Shown here: in pieces, positions 37,639 to 50,635 of the stretch
Position numbering within the stretch: the stretch's first letter is position 1
How the letters are laid out: every line of letters begins with the position of its first letter
Source: Micropterix aruncella
Lineage: Eukaryota > Arthropoda > Insecta > Lepidoptera > Micropterigidae
Direction: 5' to 3'
NCBI GenBank assembly: GCA_944548615.1
Contig: OX155963.1
Location: forward strand, 28,413,659 to 28,477,658
Length of the DNA: 64,000 nt
Position numbers and translations under genes: made by a program
Notes under the pieces: model-generated
Database searches by the model: none
The model's input: only the letters and a program-made list of their open reading frames with translations
Told to the model about the DNA's origin: nothing

Positions 37639-37656
37639 TGGCGCTCAACGTGGGGC
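37639..37656 (+). other. Possible LTR-retrotransposon primer-binding site
   Basis: TGGCGCTCAACGTGGGGC directly after ATTT. It resembles the TGGCGCC-type primer-binding sites just inside 5' LTRs of many gypsy-like elements. No LTR pair or gag is visible, so at most a remnant. Confidence 0.35.
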
Positions 37657-37779
37657 TAGAGTTTAATAAAGAAAGGTTACAGTTAGAATTTTACCAGAAA
37701 GTCTGTAATATAAATTTGGCAAAAATACAAAAATACAGTACGACAGACGAGCAGGAATTGATGTGACCTAATTATGATC

Positions 37780-38150
37780 AAAACTTGAAATTCGGGGTAA
37801 TGACAGGATACAGTCATTCCGAAAAGGCAAGCCGCGATTAAATCCTTATTAAAAACGAGGCTTGCCGCGTCATTTCTACGTTATAAGGTGACTTTCTCTA
37901 AGCTTCCTGACAGGGATTACAGGGAAATCTTTCTGGGAATAAACAGAAAAATAAAAACGCCAGCGACTCTTTATTTTTGACGAGGGGGATATGAAAAAGG
38001 AGACGGATTTATCCGACGCTGCGCCGCGTCGCTTCACAGCAGTTGCCATTAAAGGAAAATGAATGGATGAATTCTTCATTTCGTTATAAGCAAAATACAA
38101 AATTAATAGGTAGGGAAGTACGCACAAAATGGCATACGTGGACATAATGA
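37780..38150. other. Non-repetitive segment with a small minus-strand frame
   Basis: The minus-strand frame 38145-37876 begins MSTYAILCVLPYLLILYFAY, which looks like a signal peptide or membrane helix, followed by a Ser/Lys-rich stretch. No homology is recognised. AAGCCGCGATTAAATCC and its inverted GGCTTGCCGCG partner lie at 37830-37870. Confidence 0.2.
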
Positions 38151-38231
38151 TACCCCATTGTAATTATGAAAACCGCGTGTTTGTTACAGAATGTTTGTAA
38201 TACAAAGTGTTTTTTGCGTATTGTTTTTTTT

Positions 38232-38645
38232 TTATTTGTTGAAAGGGGCTTTTCTAAGGTTTTTATGAGCCTTGTAACACTGCGACCATTGCTGATCTAT
38301 TGTGTTCGCCACCTACTATAGTTCTGCGCTAAGCCTTGTGTCATTTAAGAACCGCAGCAGGCTTTTGGCGCCAGATTGTTTTACCTCCTCAGGTTGGAGG
38401 TAATGACCACCCAAGAAGGTGTATCTTTTACGCATCAGCAGGCCACACTCGCACATGAGGTGCTGGGGAGTTTCCTCTGCTCCTTGGCAGAACCTGCACA
38501 TTTTTGTGTCTCTGAGCTTTTTTGCGTAACCAAAACATTTCATCAGGTTATATACCTCGCCTATTAAAAAAACACGATTCTGAATTGGGACGATATGCAA
38601 CGCAAGATTTTGAGACATAAAATTTTCATATTTACATGCCATGTT
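38232..38645 (-). pseudogene. LINE C-terminal region, fragment
   Basis: Minus-strand frame ending at 38316 reads CRFCQGAEETPQHLMCECG, then HYLQPEEVKQSGAKSLLRFL. This is the Cys-rich segment after RNase H in I-like LINEs (CxFC...HLxCEC). It matches the end of the better preserved element at 54690-56215, and includes about 85 bp of the same 3' UTR (GGGGCTTTTCTAAGG). Only the 3' end was copied or retained. Confidence 0.85.
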
Positions 38646-38649
38646 TGTT

Positions 38650-39890
38650 TTTTATTAGTTACTTCTTATTAGTTCTTTAAAAAAAACTAATTAACTTACC
38701 GCCATATAGGTGTTTATAAATTGTTTTTTTTGACTAACTTAACCTACCGAAATGTAGCTGTTTAACACTTTTATATTTTATATGACACTTTAATAAGATT
38801 ATTGCAGTTTTGAAATCAACTCGTAGTCGCGTAACGTTAAAACATGAACAATGTAGAAAAGCTTCACGGCTGTTTGACATTAACACATTAAATTTAAAAC
38901 AGATTTTACCGCCGAAGTAAATGTCCAGGACGGACTGACGTGCTGTAAGTTATCGTCAGCTGTCGTTCCGTCGCTAGGTGGTAAACTACCTGTGTTGTTT
39001 CTGTGGAATATAGCGGTGGGGCGAGGGCGATTTGATTTTGAAATTTCATGGTGCACAAAATATATGTTGTTTCGCATCTTTGAGTTCGGCGATTAATTGC
39101 AAATGACGGCTAGTCAAAGAAAAACTAAACAAAGTATCTTTTGTATATGGGTTATCAAGAAATAGATACGCTACTTGACACGCACAAATTCACAAATCTA
39201 GCTTTAGTATTATTTAATATTACATCTTTATATTATATTTAGTTGTATAATATATAGGTACACATCGTTATATACAGGATGTTTTTGCAAAGACTGACGT
39301 TCGAGAAGATTAATCAATTTTTGGAACGATGAGTATTAAAATTCTATCTGCCAAATCGTAGTAAGGCATTCGGCAATCTAATATGCTAAATAAATAATGG
39401 TATTACTTAAGCATGTAAGTAGTACATAAGCAAGTACATAGAAAACATAATCTTAGCTAAACTCAATTATACCCGGTCCAGCGCCGAAGCTTGTCTAGAC
39501 GCAAATTGTTTCAGGTATAAGCTATCAGATGGATAGGTATGTACGTGGATAGGTGTTAGGTAGTGATATGTGGGAGGAGTGTAATCTAGATCCGTGTTAA
39601 TTTATTGATATTTACGATTGGTCGGGGACTACCCGCTTGAGATATTAACGACCGCGCTCGGTGGAGCGACGGTGATGATTTCAAACTTCAGGCGAGAATT
39701 ACATAAGAGGGGGTAGAATTGTACACTGTTATTTTCCTTTATACAAGCTTTTATTTACTTTATAATGTATGCCAGATAGTATGTATGTATGTTTGTTTAG
39801 GTCAAATCTTTCAATCTGATTTAGAACCACTTCCTCTTATCCTGTGAAGTTGAAATTGTACATGTTGGATCAGTTCCGATCACAATGCAT
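38650..39890. other. No gene recognised
   Basis: AT-rich. A minus-strand frame at 39077-38880 (MRNNIYFVHHEISKSNRPRP start) is uninterrupted and not repetitive, but has no recognised similarity and no strong splice sites. Confidence 0.3.
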
Positions 39891-40430
39891 TTTTGTGGTG
39901 AGAATGACTGATTTTACAACTAGGATCGGCTACCGACGATGCTACTCTTCCACGGTCAACAGCACAGACACGCAACTTTGTATACGCATTCTATTATGAT
40001 AGCCCGTTCTAAATTTCACCATGACATGGTTGCCGAACCCTGGGTTGGCTCCCGACGAGAAGACTCCTCAACGCTCAACAGCACAGAAACGAAATTGTAT
40101 GTACGCATTCAATTATGATAGTCCTTTCTAAGTTTCACCGCGACGGGGCTGCTGCAACCAGGGTTGGCTCTCGAAGGGGGACACCTCAACGGTCAACAGC
40201 ACAGAAACAAATTTTTGTATTCGCGTCCAATTATAATAGCTCGTACTAAGTTTCGCCACGACAGTACTGCTGCACCCAGGGTTGGCTTCCAACGAGGGGA
40301 CTCCTCCACGGTCAACAGCACAGAAAAGAAATTTTGTATACACATTCAGTTGTTATTCGTTTACGGCTACTGCACCCAAGATTGGCTCAGGACAGAGCAT
40401 TTTAATAAAACCTTGTTTTTAAAATGTTAA
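39891..40430 (-). repeat. About 118-bp tandem repeat of RTE 3'-UTR type
   Basis: The landmark GGTTGGCT occurs at 40043, 40162 and 40279, with diverged relatives near 39925 and 40380, giving a period of 117-119 bp. Units contain ACGGTCAACAGCACAGAAAC and TTTTGTATACGCATTCA. The reverse complement of this unit is found upstream of a recognisable RTE 3' end at 60928-61560, so the array is probably RTE-derived. Confidence 0.75.
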
Positions 40431-40539
40431 CTAATAAAAATAAAATTTAAAAAATTATAATAAAAAAAAATGTATATTTATTGTTAACTTATCTTCTCTA
40501 GACTTGTCTTGAGCCTCCCCACCTTGCTTATTTTTTTGT

Positions 40540-40710
40540 TTATTTTTACTTTTTATTTATAAAGTAAAGCACGAGATACACTGCGTCATTACAAAATATT
40601 TGTGTTTGGACCAGTAGTAAAAAAGAAAACACACTGCAGCATCTTGATCACTATGTCAATACCGCCTTACTAAACCTAGGCCTGTAGTAAGGCAATTCTT
40701 AGTACATGCC
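40540..40710 (-). mobile_element. LINE 3' UTR fragment
   Basis: CCGCCTTACTAAACCTAGGC followed by CTGTAGTAAGGCAAT matches the 3' UTR at 30390-30430, in the same orientation. Confidence 0.6.
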
Positions 40711-40714
40711 TAAG

Positions 40715-41035
40715 CCTCGAGCCCTCACTACCAGATTTGAATGGATTTCTACAACCTCCCGTCCTCCCGGTTACAGGTCCGGAGTCGCTTGTCTATCCAA
40801 TGTTAGCATTAATTCAGTTTGAATTAATCGCGGACTGTGGTATCCTTTGCCCGTCTATCACTCAAATCATTTCAAAAATCCTTTGCCCGTCTATCATTTC
40901 AAAAGTAGCTAACATTAGGGCAACAACCTCTGCTGCCACCTAGGAAACGTACACGAGCATTTTCAGACTTCTGCAGTTTTTACCAGAGTGTAGAGTCGAT
41001 TGGCTGACGCCGCACGATACACGAAACGCCCACAC
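40715..41035 (+). repeat. Family A repeat, partial
   Basis: Contains CCCTCACTACCAGATTTG, GGAGTCGCTTGTC, AATCGCGGACTGTGG and GAGTCGATTGGCTGACGC. ATCCTTTGCCCGTCTATCA is locally duplicated (about 40847 and 40878). Confidence 0.7.
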
Positions 41036-41179
41036 TAAAAAAATATAACGATGTAATACAAGGAAATACACATGTTTTAACAGAGATTATGTGTATAACT
41101 CGGACTGTGGTCCATACGTATAAATTAAAATGACGCGTAACAGTGTCGGCGTGACGGTAGTTACCGTGTCGTAATGTTA

Positions 41180-41475
41180 AAATATAATATTATTTCATTA
41201 CGTCGCGACTTTGGGATCTCGCTACTAATATGACAGCATTTAGTTGTTTACGTACGGCTATAGACGGACACATTAATCATGTTGAAACTACAGTATACTG
41301 TTACTGCCGAATTAACTTTAATGAAAATGATGATACATATAATCGAGTAATGGAGTTTCAAGAAAATTCTTTGTTTTTCAACAAAATGACGATTGAATCA
41401 TCGTTAAACTGTATAAATCCGTAATAACAACATTGTAATGTAAGAATCAATCCAATATTTTTTCTCAGTGCAGAG
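41180..41475 (+). repeat. Dispersed repeat B, copy 1
   Basis: Matches 50855-51150 at corresponding blocks: ATTATTTCATTAC, ATGACAGCAT, GTTGAA(A/G)CTACA(G/T)TATACTG, AACAAAAT(G/T)A(C/A)GATTG, CCGTAATAACAACA and TTTCTCAGTG. The pair are diverged but collinear over about 300 bp. No protein or terminal repeat recognised. Confidence 0.7.
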
Positions 41476-42109
41476 AAAAATCTCTTACAAAATAGTACAC
41501 CACGCGAGCGAAGCGGTGAAAATTCTCAATTTTCTAACCTTCTCGCCTATTTATCAATCAAGCGAACAGACTGTGGTGAACGTAATTTATCTTCCAATTT
41601 AAAAGTCAGCAAAAGCTGTATTAGCGCAGGTGGCTGATAACGATTATCAATCTTAGCACCAGGACAAATTTGTTTCGATCCGCCAAGCCAGTCAGTCAGT
41701 CAGTCTATGAAAAAGAGCTGGAAAAGGAGTAAATGTCGCAAACAATAAAAACTTCATGGCAAAACTGATGACAACACTACGGTAAAAACCTTAAACAAAT
41801 GTAAATGCCACGTCAAATAGACAAAACAGCACTACCCTCATCCCGCCATCTGCTCTCCAAGTCGCAAATAACTCTGGACCTCTTTCAATATTGTACGAAG
41901 TATCTGCTCTAAAAAACTAGTTAAAGAAACAACGTGAACGATTGATTAACAATAACATAAAACAACACTCTGATTGTCGCCCATGGAAAAATACGAAGCA
42001 TAATGTAAGCAAATCAGTGTTTTATAGTAATTATTAATGTCAATAAATAATTAACAAATCGGAATTGTTAATTATGCTTCACCATCTGCAATTATTCGTA
42101 ACCTTATGA
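41476..42109. other. No gene recognised
   Basis: No coding frame or element boundary identified. Confidence 0.35.
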
Positions 42110-43165
42110 AAAACCGGTATTCCTATGTATTACAGAGACATGGTTGAACAAATATAACAAATCATTAACGCATTTGCCATTAATCATTATTTGATCATTA
42201 TCACCAAATCAGTGTATTTTGCGTATTTCAATCATTAATGACTTATGGACTACTATTTTGGGGAAATGCCGCAAACAGTAAAAGAATCCTCCTATTGCAA
42301 AAAAAGAGCACTGCGCAGCATGTATCAGGTAACGCCCAGGACCTCATGCAGAGCATACTTCAGTAACGCAAAGATAATGACCATGTATTCGGCGTTCATA
42401 TACCAGTGCTTAATGTATGCCAGACAGCACCTAACAGAAACCGCAACTAGAGCGGACATTCACTCTCACCATACACGCGGTAATTCCCTTTTATGAGTGC
42501 CCTGAACAAGACTGGCAAAAGTACAGAAGAGCTACTTATACCTTAGCATTAAATTTTACAATTTACTTCCTACCACTATCAAACAACTGGAGGACAAACA
42601 ATTTTAAAAAAACATTAAGGAGATGCTGATAAGCCACCCTTTCTATAATCTGACCGAATTCGAGGGCCATGACTTTGCAAATATTGTACCAATTTGAATG
42701 ATTATTATATACATATGTACTTTTAGTATTTAAATGTAAGATTCAGCTTTAGTTTGATTATTTAACAATTTACTTACTACTTTGGATGTTACTATGTACA
42801 GTTTTTAGTACGTATATATTCGATTTATTGACTATTTTAATTGTTAGGCTTCTGCTTTGATTATTCAACTTTTTAACTGACTGTTTTATTATTGCGTGTT
42901 TAGTAGGTAGCTATTAGATTGACTATTTTAATAAATAAGCCTTTAATTTGTTTTGTAATACGAGTCTACGACGAATAACTTTTAGTAGGTACAAAGTTTC
43001 TTAGATACTATATTATATTTGTTAAAAATAATATATGTATGTTAAGTAAAGATTAAAGTAGTAATGAGACTTACTACTTAAATCACAAATATTTTGACAC
43101 GTCCAAGAGCGGTTTTTAGACGCCAATTGGACACGACGTAAATGTAATGTAATGTAATGTAATTA
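42110..43165 (+). pseudogene. Internally deleted LINE with (AATGT)n tail
   Basis: 42123-42150 reads LCITETWLN, the endonuclease ETWL motif, and 42236-42700 reads the far C-terminal region: LMTYGLLFWGN, LLLQKRALRSMYQVTPRTSC, later YNLLPTTIKQLEDK. Everything between (the rest of EN and all catalytic RT motifs) is missing. An open 83-codon frame at 42245-42496 is part of the C-terminal region; a stop interrupts it at 42494. The 3' UTR runs to a tail of AATGTAATGTAATGTAATGT at about 43140-43160. Confidence 0.8.
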
Positions 43166-43579
43166 CAATGCTGCAAGCCAAGTCAGACAACAACGGGAAC
43201 TTGGCGGTACAATGTTCTACGCTAAAAACAAATACGTCACCGAAACGATTGATTTGTTACCAGATTGATTGATTGACTTGTCACCGAAACGATTGATTGA
43301 TTTGCTACTATAGATGAAATCCTATTTGAAGCAATAGCAATAAAAATAGAGTCGTTAAACCTTGTAATCTTAAATGTTCAGTTAAAAAATATTGTAGAGT
43401 TATAAAGTTTATAATACGAATATTAATATAAAAATGGCACTAATGAAGGTATCATTAACAGAAATAATGGTTGCTACTTATGACTTACTACCTACATACG
43501 CAAGCGAACTTACGTACTGACTCATTATTAACGCTATAGTATTTAATACTTAATGTATCTGTGTGATTTTATTATGATT

Positions 43580-44392
43580 TTAACCCTTCGAGTAGCGGCA
43601 TAATTGCATGGCAGACAGCGGCAATTTATTGCAATATCGCCGCGCTCAAAAAAAGGTAGGTACTATAACTATAGGAATACTATAGAAATTATAAAAAGAA
43701 TAACTGAGCAATAATCTCATTGAAATTTTGTATATAGAATATTGGAATCTCATTTTGTAAAACAATTAGATAATCTTATATATAAAAATGAATCGCCGTG
43801 CGTTAGTCTCGCAGGATCTCGGAAATGACTCGACCGATTTGAATTGTTTTTCTTTTATTTTGTTTGGCTTGATTCAGGGGTGGTTTACAAAAAAATATTT
43901 AGGAAAAACTCAAAAAAACAACTGAAAATCGAAAAAATCGAAATTGGTCATTTTCGGAACATTGACCACTTTCCAGATGGCTATCGCGGCGATCGTATTG
44001 TTTGACAGCTATTCATTTCGTGCGATTGTGTAAAATTTCAAAAAGTCGGAAAAGTCGAAAAATGCAAAAAAGACGAAAAAGTCTGAAAAGTCGAAAAAGT
44101 CGAAGAAGTCGAAAAAGTCGGAAAAGTCGAAAAAGCATTTATATTTCATCATGTAAATTAAATACATAAAATTTATTTTAATAACAAACGACTTTAATTT
44201 AATCACCAAACGAAACTCAAATCGTACATGATTTGGCCATATTATAGATTTCAATGAATTTGATTTGGAAGGTTGATTAGGATTAATAAACGCGTATGAA
44301 GAGTTACACTCAAATCAATTTTAGGTGGTACGAAGTTCACCGGGTCATCTAGTTATGAATAAATATGAGAAATTCGGAAAAGTGAAAAAAAC
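43580..44392. mobile_element. MITE (TAACCCTTCGAGTA family) split by a Helitron
   Basis: 43580-43773 and 44353-44392 together are collinear with the complement of the MITE at 29314-29624, starting TTAACCCTTCGAGTA. The far end is lost or diverged after GTGAAAAAAACTC. Confidence 0.8.
43774..44352 (+). mobile_element. Non-autonomous Helitron, 579 bp
   Basis: Starts TCTTATATATAAAAATGAAT and ends CCGGGTCATCTAG, with a short GGTG...CACC hairpin 11 bases before the CTAG terminus. It sits between A and T with no target duplication, as expected for Helitrons. The empty site is supplied by the MITE copy at 29314-29624. No Rep/helicase coding. The interior has a low-complexity run of AAAAGTCGAAAAAGTCG type at 44039-44135. 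Confidence 0.93.
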
Positions 44393-44919
44393 TCATTTCT
44401 CTCAGGCATTTCTAACTTGTACTTGTCTTACGGAAAAAATACGGAACCCTATATAGAAATTGTAAATACTATCGTGATTTTTATTAGATTCTCTATCAGA
44501 GGTAATATTTCGTTTTGCTTATTTACATATAAAAATATTTAGATATTAATTAGCTCATAAAAAACAATAAAAATTTTGATGATTTCTCGAGAGAAAAAAA
44601 TATGATGTTTGACAATGGAATTTTACCAGAAATATCCGCGAAATGACGCGCAAAATTATTCTAACAGCCGTCTATGTATCTATGGCAATAATGTGATATT
44701 TGGTATGGATTTTAGGATGCGTTCGAATTAGAAAATAATATTACTGTGCGCTCCGGGAGTAAGCCGCCAATATTGGTCGTTACGTAGTCAGCGGGGTTCT
44801 GATGTGCAACCAAATTTGGTCGTTACGTAGCCGGTTAAATTCAGTAAAAAGTTGCATCAGAACAGTCAAAAACGGATTCCATTAATTCAAGGTCAACCTT
44901 TTTGTATTTAAAACAACAA
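44393..44919. other. No gene recognised
   Basis: Contains a short direct repeat, TTGGTCGTTACGTAG, at about 44773 and 44816. No coding frame. Confidence 0.35.
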
Positions 44920-45170
44920 CACTTACCAGAAAATTGTCTTGTCGCGGTAGTCAAAGCTGGAATTACCTGTTTCCTTCAACATAAAGTTTTGTAAAAGAAA
45001 TAGCAAACAACACATTAAAATATGTTCCTCTCCCGAATCTGTAAATGTTTGCATAGTATATAATACAAATTTTGTAATATTTTCGACTTTTATTTTAGAC
45101 AGCCTGCGATCCCCTGGGAGTCTCTTCGCAGGCCCCCAGGGGGTCGCGATCCACTGGTTGAAAAACACTG
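44920..45170 (-). mobile_element. hAT element end
   Basis: On the minus strand starts CAGTGTTTTTCAACCAGTGG, ATCGCGACCCCCTGGGGGCC, a classic hAT terminal sequence. The matching opposite end was not found, so this is a fragment. Confidence 0.65.
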
Positions 45171-45547
45171 ATACCATATATACTCAATTGTATTATATAG
45201 GGTAAGGTAAGGATACCTGTTGTAGCGAACTTTTATGCGAATCTGTATTCCGTCAGCCCGCAATTCGGGAAGGTCGGTCGAAAGTTCGCGTCGACTTGTA
45301 AAATAACCCCGCTATTACCGCGCTGCGCACACACTGTCCGAGTTGGTTACACAATGTCACACAATAATGTGAATAATGTCATAAAGCCGGCTGCTGTGTG
45401 CTCCCCGGTGGGATATTGCGGTTGGCGACGGGAAAACACTCACAGTGAGCGCTCCTGAAAAGCCGGTTGTAAAATACCTCAGAAAATTAAAATGTTAGGT
45501 TTGGGGTTAGCGGTTTATACTGGAACTTCACACTCCGTCTATTTTTA
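45171..45547. other. No gene recognised
   Basis: Moderately CpG-rich; no frame or element end identified. Confidence 0.3.
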
Positions 45548-45800
45548 CTATTAAGGAGCTAATGGGCCCTTGTTGAGTTGGCCACGAAGACCCATTTGTT
45601 CGGGGTCGGTCAACACCCATCCGGCGGCCTCCACGCAAGAAGTGCGAGCCCGGCTAGGACTCTGACCTGAGGGCTAGTTTCCCCCAGGAGTCAATCTTCT
45701 GGCGCTCCTGGACGGTTTGCGCACCGTGCGGCGTAAGCCAATCGATTGTGCATTCTGACTAACAGTCGAGGGAGTCTGGAAACAGTATTCCAAACAGTGT
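45548..45800 (-). repeat. Family A repeat, 3' half, reverse
   Basis: GGTTTGCGCACCGTGCGGCG, TAAGCCAATCGATTGTGCA and the GGGCCCTTGTTGAGTTGGCC end blocks are the complements of the 3' blocks at 62570-62780. Confidence 0.8.
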
Positions 45801-45879
45801 TACAAACATTAAAAGCCGAATATCTCAGTTTCTTGTTTTTTGACATACGGGGTTTTTCTTAAGGAGGCAGTTTTTTGAA

Positions 45880-46140
45880 CGCGGTTTTTTTTAATTAAAA
45901 ACGGATATATCCTATTTGAGCCCCCCTGAGATGATTAGGACCATTTCCAGATTGAATGTCTGGGTGTAAGTCTGTGTATATGTGTCTGTGTGTGTGTATT
46001 CCTCCGCGATAGCGTAATCCGGTTTCAAATTCAAATTCAATTTAATTTATTCATCAATTTACATTTTTTACAATTTTACATTTTTTACAATTTTACATAG
46101 TCAAGATCTAACTAGGCGGCCGACTGTTCTAAGGTAAATA
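45880..46140. repeat. Simple repeat and LINE 3' UTR fragment
   Basis: 45955-46000 has a GTCTGTGTGTGTGT run followed by CTCCGCGATAGCGTAATCCG, like the complementary module at 11510. From 46022, AATTTAATTTATTCATC then CTAACTAGGCGGCCGACTG resembles the minus-strand LINE 3' UTR at 30270-30420. Confidence 0.5.
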
Positions 46141-48529
46141 ATTTATTTTCATCGTTAATATTTTAGAATTTCTTTTAACATCATCCTACTTAGTAAAATT
46201 ACCCTAATAGACTACATAAAATTCAAAACACGATGTCAAAAATATAAACTATCAGTAATAAGCAAATAAATTAAAATATATTTAAAAATTTATTCAATTT
46301 ATATTTAATTTATATACATTAAAATATATTTAATTTTGATAGCGGGTCTGTGGGTTCATTCAACGCCGTTCTATTTAAAGCCAATACAAAAAAAACAGTA
46401 TTCTAAAGAAGTATGAAATAAAAGCCTAAAAATATTTAAAGATAACCAAATATTTTTCTTTTCCATATCAAAACTACCTTCAAATAACATGAAAAAATAA
46501 TGAAACCATAAGAAGGGCGGCAATATTATCTAGCGAGTAGAGGAGCTAAATTATTTATTTAGCATTAGATTTGCAGTATATAAAAAAACCGTTTATCGTA
46601 AGCCGACGGTAGCGCAAATTTGACAGTATGTCCCTTTCTCTTCGGTAGTGACAAAACGAGATGAGAAGAGAGATCATCATTTATCAGAAACTAAACATAG
46701 AGCCAAGATATTCGGGACGAAATTGAACTCCCTTAAATCTACCTATTAATTTTATAAAATATGATATTCCTAAAATTAAAATTCGATATGAGTAAGAAAA
46801 AGAAAAAAACAGTGAATTTATAAGTGTGTTTTACTCTTCATAATAGTCTTTTTCCCACTCGCAGGCGAAGGCAATCACCTCTCTCTTTTAATCCGGACTA
46901 TTCTCGTGACGTGGTAGCCCTGAGACGTGGTTTTATTAGTTTTATGTACAGAATCACCTACCAGAAGAGTGCTCACTAATATAAACTAACTCATATCAGC
47001 GCTTTGCCAGACCACCCGAAACTAAAATAATTTCTAAGGAGAAAATCATGAATCCACGGAATTGTAGACTCATTTTTTGTCAAATTATTTGAGTTATAGG
47101 ATAGTTTCTCAATTTGGACCCCTGCAGTCACGGTGCGCCGCTGCGTCGTTGCCTGGTTACTACCACTGTAGTACAAGCAATGCCGCAGACGTGTCCTTGC
47201 AAATTATGTCCCGGATCCCGGTAATGGAACCTTCTCGATGGCGCATAAAGAGGCTTTAAAACTACTAGTGGCTGGGAAGCGGTAATTCCGCAAGAGAGCC
47301 TGTGCTTAGTAAAAAACAGGCTTATTTGGCGCACTGGGATTAAAACAATAACTGTTTGGATCGTCTTTAATAGTGTTTTGGAAATTTGTACCTTTTATTA
47401 TGTGTTAAATAATGTTAAATTTATTTTAATTGTTTCAAAACTTTATGGCAGCTATCTAAATATTACCAATCTCTTAATTTTTTTATTAGTTAAGATCACT
47501 GTCTGGAAAATTAGATATTTCTATATACCTACTTACTGATATTATCAACTACTAAATATGAAATATAATGTAATTTTATTTTGTTTAATTTTTTAGAAAA
47601 CACAGGGTTCTATAATTATATTACGACATATTATGCAAAACAAAGGCAAATTAAAAGTTTTCACAAAAACACTAGAAATATTGTTACAGTGCAAGAAGAA
47701 AATGTGAAGGAAATAACAGTTTTTACAAATTAGGGTAAATTTCGAGGAAAGGGATAGGAAAGTCACATTATTAATTTATAACTCATAAAATAAAATAAAT
47801 TGTTTAAATATACATACCTACTATTGATTACGTAATGAATAATAATACTTTATTGAATAAAAACTTTTTTAATAAAAGATTAAATTTTCAATAAAATTCA
47901 GCCAAAAAATTTGCTGAATTTTAATGAAAAATACATTCCGAAAGGTTATATATTTAAAATGTTCTTCGATTTATTTAGGTTGATGTTAAATTGGTTTCGT
48001 TTTTCAATAAATGGTGAGAATGTGAGACTATTAAAAGCATTTTTGAATCTTTTCTCAATCTTTCGCCACGTTCTCATAATTTGTATTTGTAAAAAATGAC
48101 ACTTTATTCAAAAGTGCACTTTTTTATTTTAATATTTTTTTATTTAAAATACTTTATTCATATTTTTTGCATATTTAGCCACGTTGTTATCGATATTATC
48201 AAGTAAGTCGGAAAAATTCAACACACAAATATGGCAAATGCTCAGTGCACACCTAACTAGGACTGTACTGTGCCATGTCTATGTGGGTCAGACTAAATAA
48301 CTAAAGTGTGCAATTTAAATTTTGATATTACAGCTAACTTAAGTAATTAACGTAACTTTAAGCCATTATCTGCCTATATGTAAACAAAATAAAAGTCAAT
48401 AATTCGTAACATTGCTGCCAATGTGAGAATATTAAGTGTATTTTTTCGGGTTTGTGTAGTGTCGACCAATATTTTATGTTTTAATGAATAAATCCCGGTA
48501 TTTTTTCAATGTATGTAATGATGCAAAGC
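46141..48529. other. AT-rich, no gene recognised
   Basis: About 2.4 kb without a convincing frame. A GC-richer patch at 47100-47340 gives short frames on both strands that I do not recognise. Confidence 0.4.
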
Positions 48530-49468
<939 letters not shown>

Positions 49469-49788
49469 TAAATGACACTTATGAAGATGACAGTATGTAA
49501 CAAAAACAGTTAAGTTTTAATAAAATTGGTGATACTGTTTGATTTACCAACTCTCCTGAATTCCTGAACTTTCGTCATATTCATAAATAAACTAGTACTT
49601 TGAAACAAAGCGAAAATTCAGAAATACTGTTACACTGTTTTACAAGCTGTATTTTAACTTGTATTTTCGTATGTAAGTTGTCCGTTTAAAAATTTGAAAA
49701 ACAAATATTTTTCAACAAATAGCTGATATCCCATTTGAGATGAAATTTTGTATACTTATGTAAGTTCGGTGCTAATGCAATATTATGG
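49469..49788. other. No gene recognised
   Basis: AT-rich spacer with no identifiable feature. Confidence 0.4.
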
Positions 49789-50378
49789 TACCATCGAGCT
49801 GATTTGATGATGGACTCGGGATGTAGGGACTGCAACTTTATGATAGTCGAGTTTGGGCTCGTTTGTGTACAAGGCCCTGCAGCATAGTGATTAAATTGCC
49901 TGATATTACATTATAAGGTTCCGGGTTCGATTCCCGGCTGGGTCCCTATTTTCCGTTGGGATAAAATTAACGGAATTGCATTTCAATTCTGTCGATCGAA
50001 TGCAATAACAAGACACACACTTACACACATGTTACATGCACATATACGTATAAATACTTCATGGTACTAGTAGGGTTAGTTTTAAGAGATTTTCGTATGA
50101 CAATAAACCCACCCATTGTATTTATTACAGTACCCATATTTTACAGTAAAGAATAGAAAGAAAGAAAAATCTGTTTTTTTATCTTAAGTACTTTCCATCG
50201 CACATTATGACGAGGGTCTGAAGATAGAGACCGAAGATTGCCACTGGAACTCCCTGGTGGAAAGTGCTAAGATAGTCGAGATTTTGCTCGTTTGTTTTGG
50301 TGTCATGAGTACTTTCCATTACACATGATAACGAGGGTTTGAACGAGTCGGGAGATAGCCACTGGAACTCACTAATGG
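49789..50378. repeat. RTE-type tandem units interrupted by a SINE
   Basis: 49789-49867 and 50180-50378 carry units related to the 120-bp repeat at 13115-13537 (GATGATGGACTCGG, CACTGGAACTC, GATAGTCGAG). The SINE at 49868-50168 lies between them. Confidence 0.65.
49868..50168 (+). mobile_element. tRNA-derived SINE, full-length copy
   Basis: A-box region AGCATAGTGATTAAATTGCC, B box GGGTTCGATTCCCGGCTGGG, then GAATGCAATAACAA, a CACA-rich stretch, ACAATAAACCCACCCATTG and an (AAAG)n tail. Best-preserved B box of the three SINEs in the window. Confidence 0.88.
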
Positions 50379-50389
50379 AAAGTAAATCT

Positions 50390-50635
50390 ATAAATAGGAT
50401 AGAAAACGAATTTACCGCGTGAAATTTGTAGGACCCGACGTTTCGGTGACGTTGCAGCCGCCGTTGTCTAGGGTAGACTGAAGAGCTGTCAGTCCGTTGT
50501 TTTGCGGGTAGGCCGCAAACCGCTGCCGCCACTGCGTAGGTTATAACGGTGGTGGGGGGCCGGGCTCGGAGCGCGGGAATTTTTAAAATTCGTTTTCTAT
50601 CCTATTTATAATGTCAAACAACCGCGATAGTCTTC
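50390..50635 (-). mobile_element. Solo Penelope terminal repeat with 12-bp target duplication
   Basis: The 246-bp insert is flanked by GAAAGTAAATCT at 50378-50389 and 50636-50647. It has near-terminal inverted copies of AAATAGGATAGAAAACGAATT (50393-50413 and 50587-50607) and an extra TTTATAATGTCAAACAACC tail at one side, as known for Penelope-like insertions. Core GACGTTTCGGTGACGTTGCA matches 35345-35605 and 36720-36925. Confidence 0.8.

Noticed and set aside
40128..40430. Frames of 71 and 88 codons in the 118-bp repeats
   Set aside because: They follow the tandem repeat and are not conserved in the copies at 61 kb.
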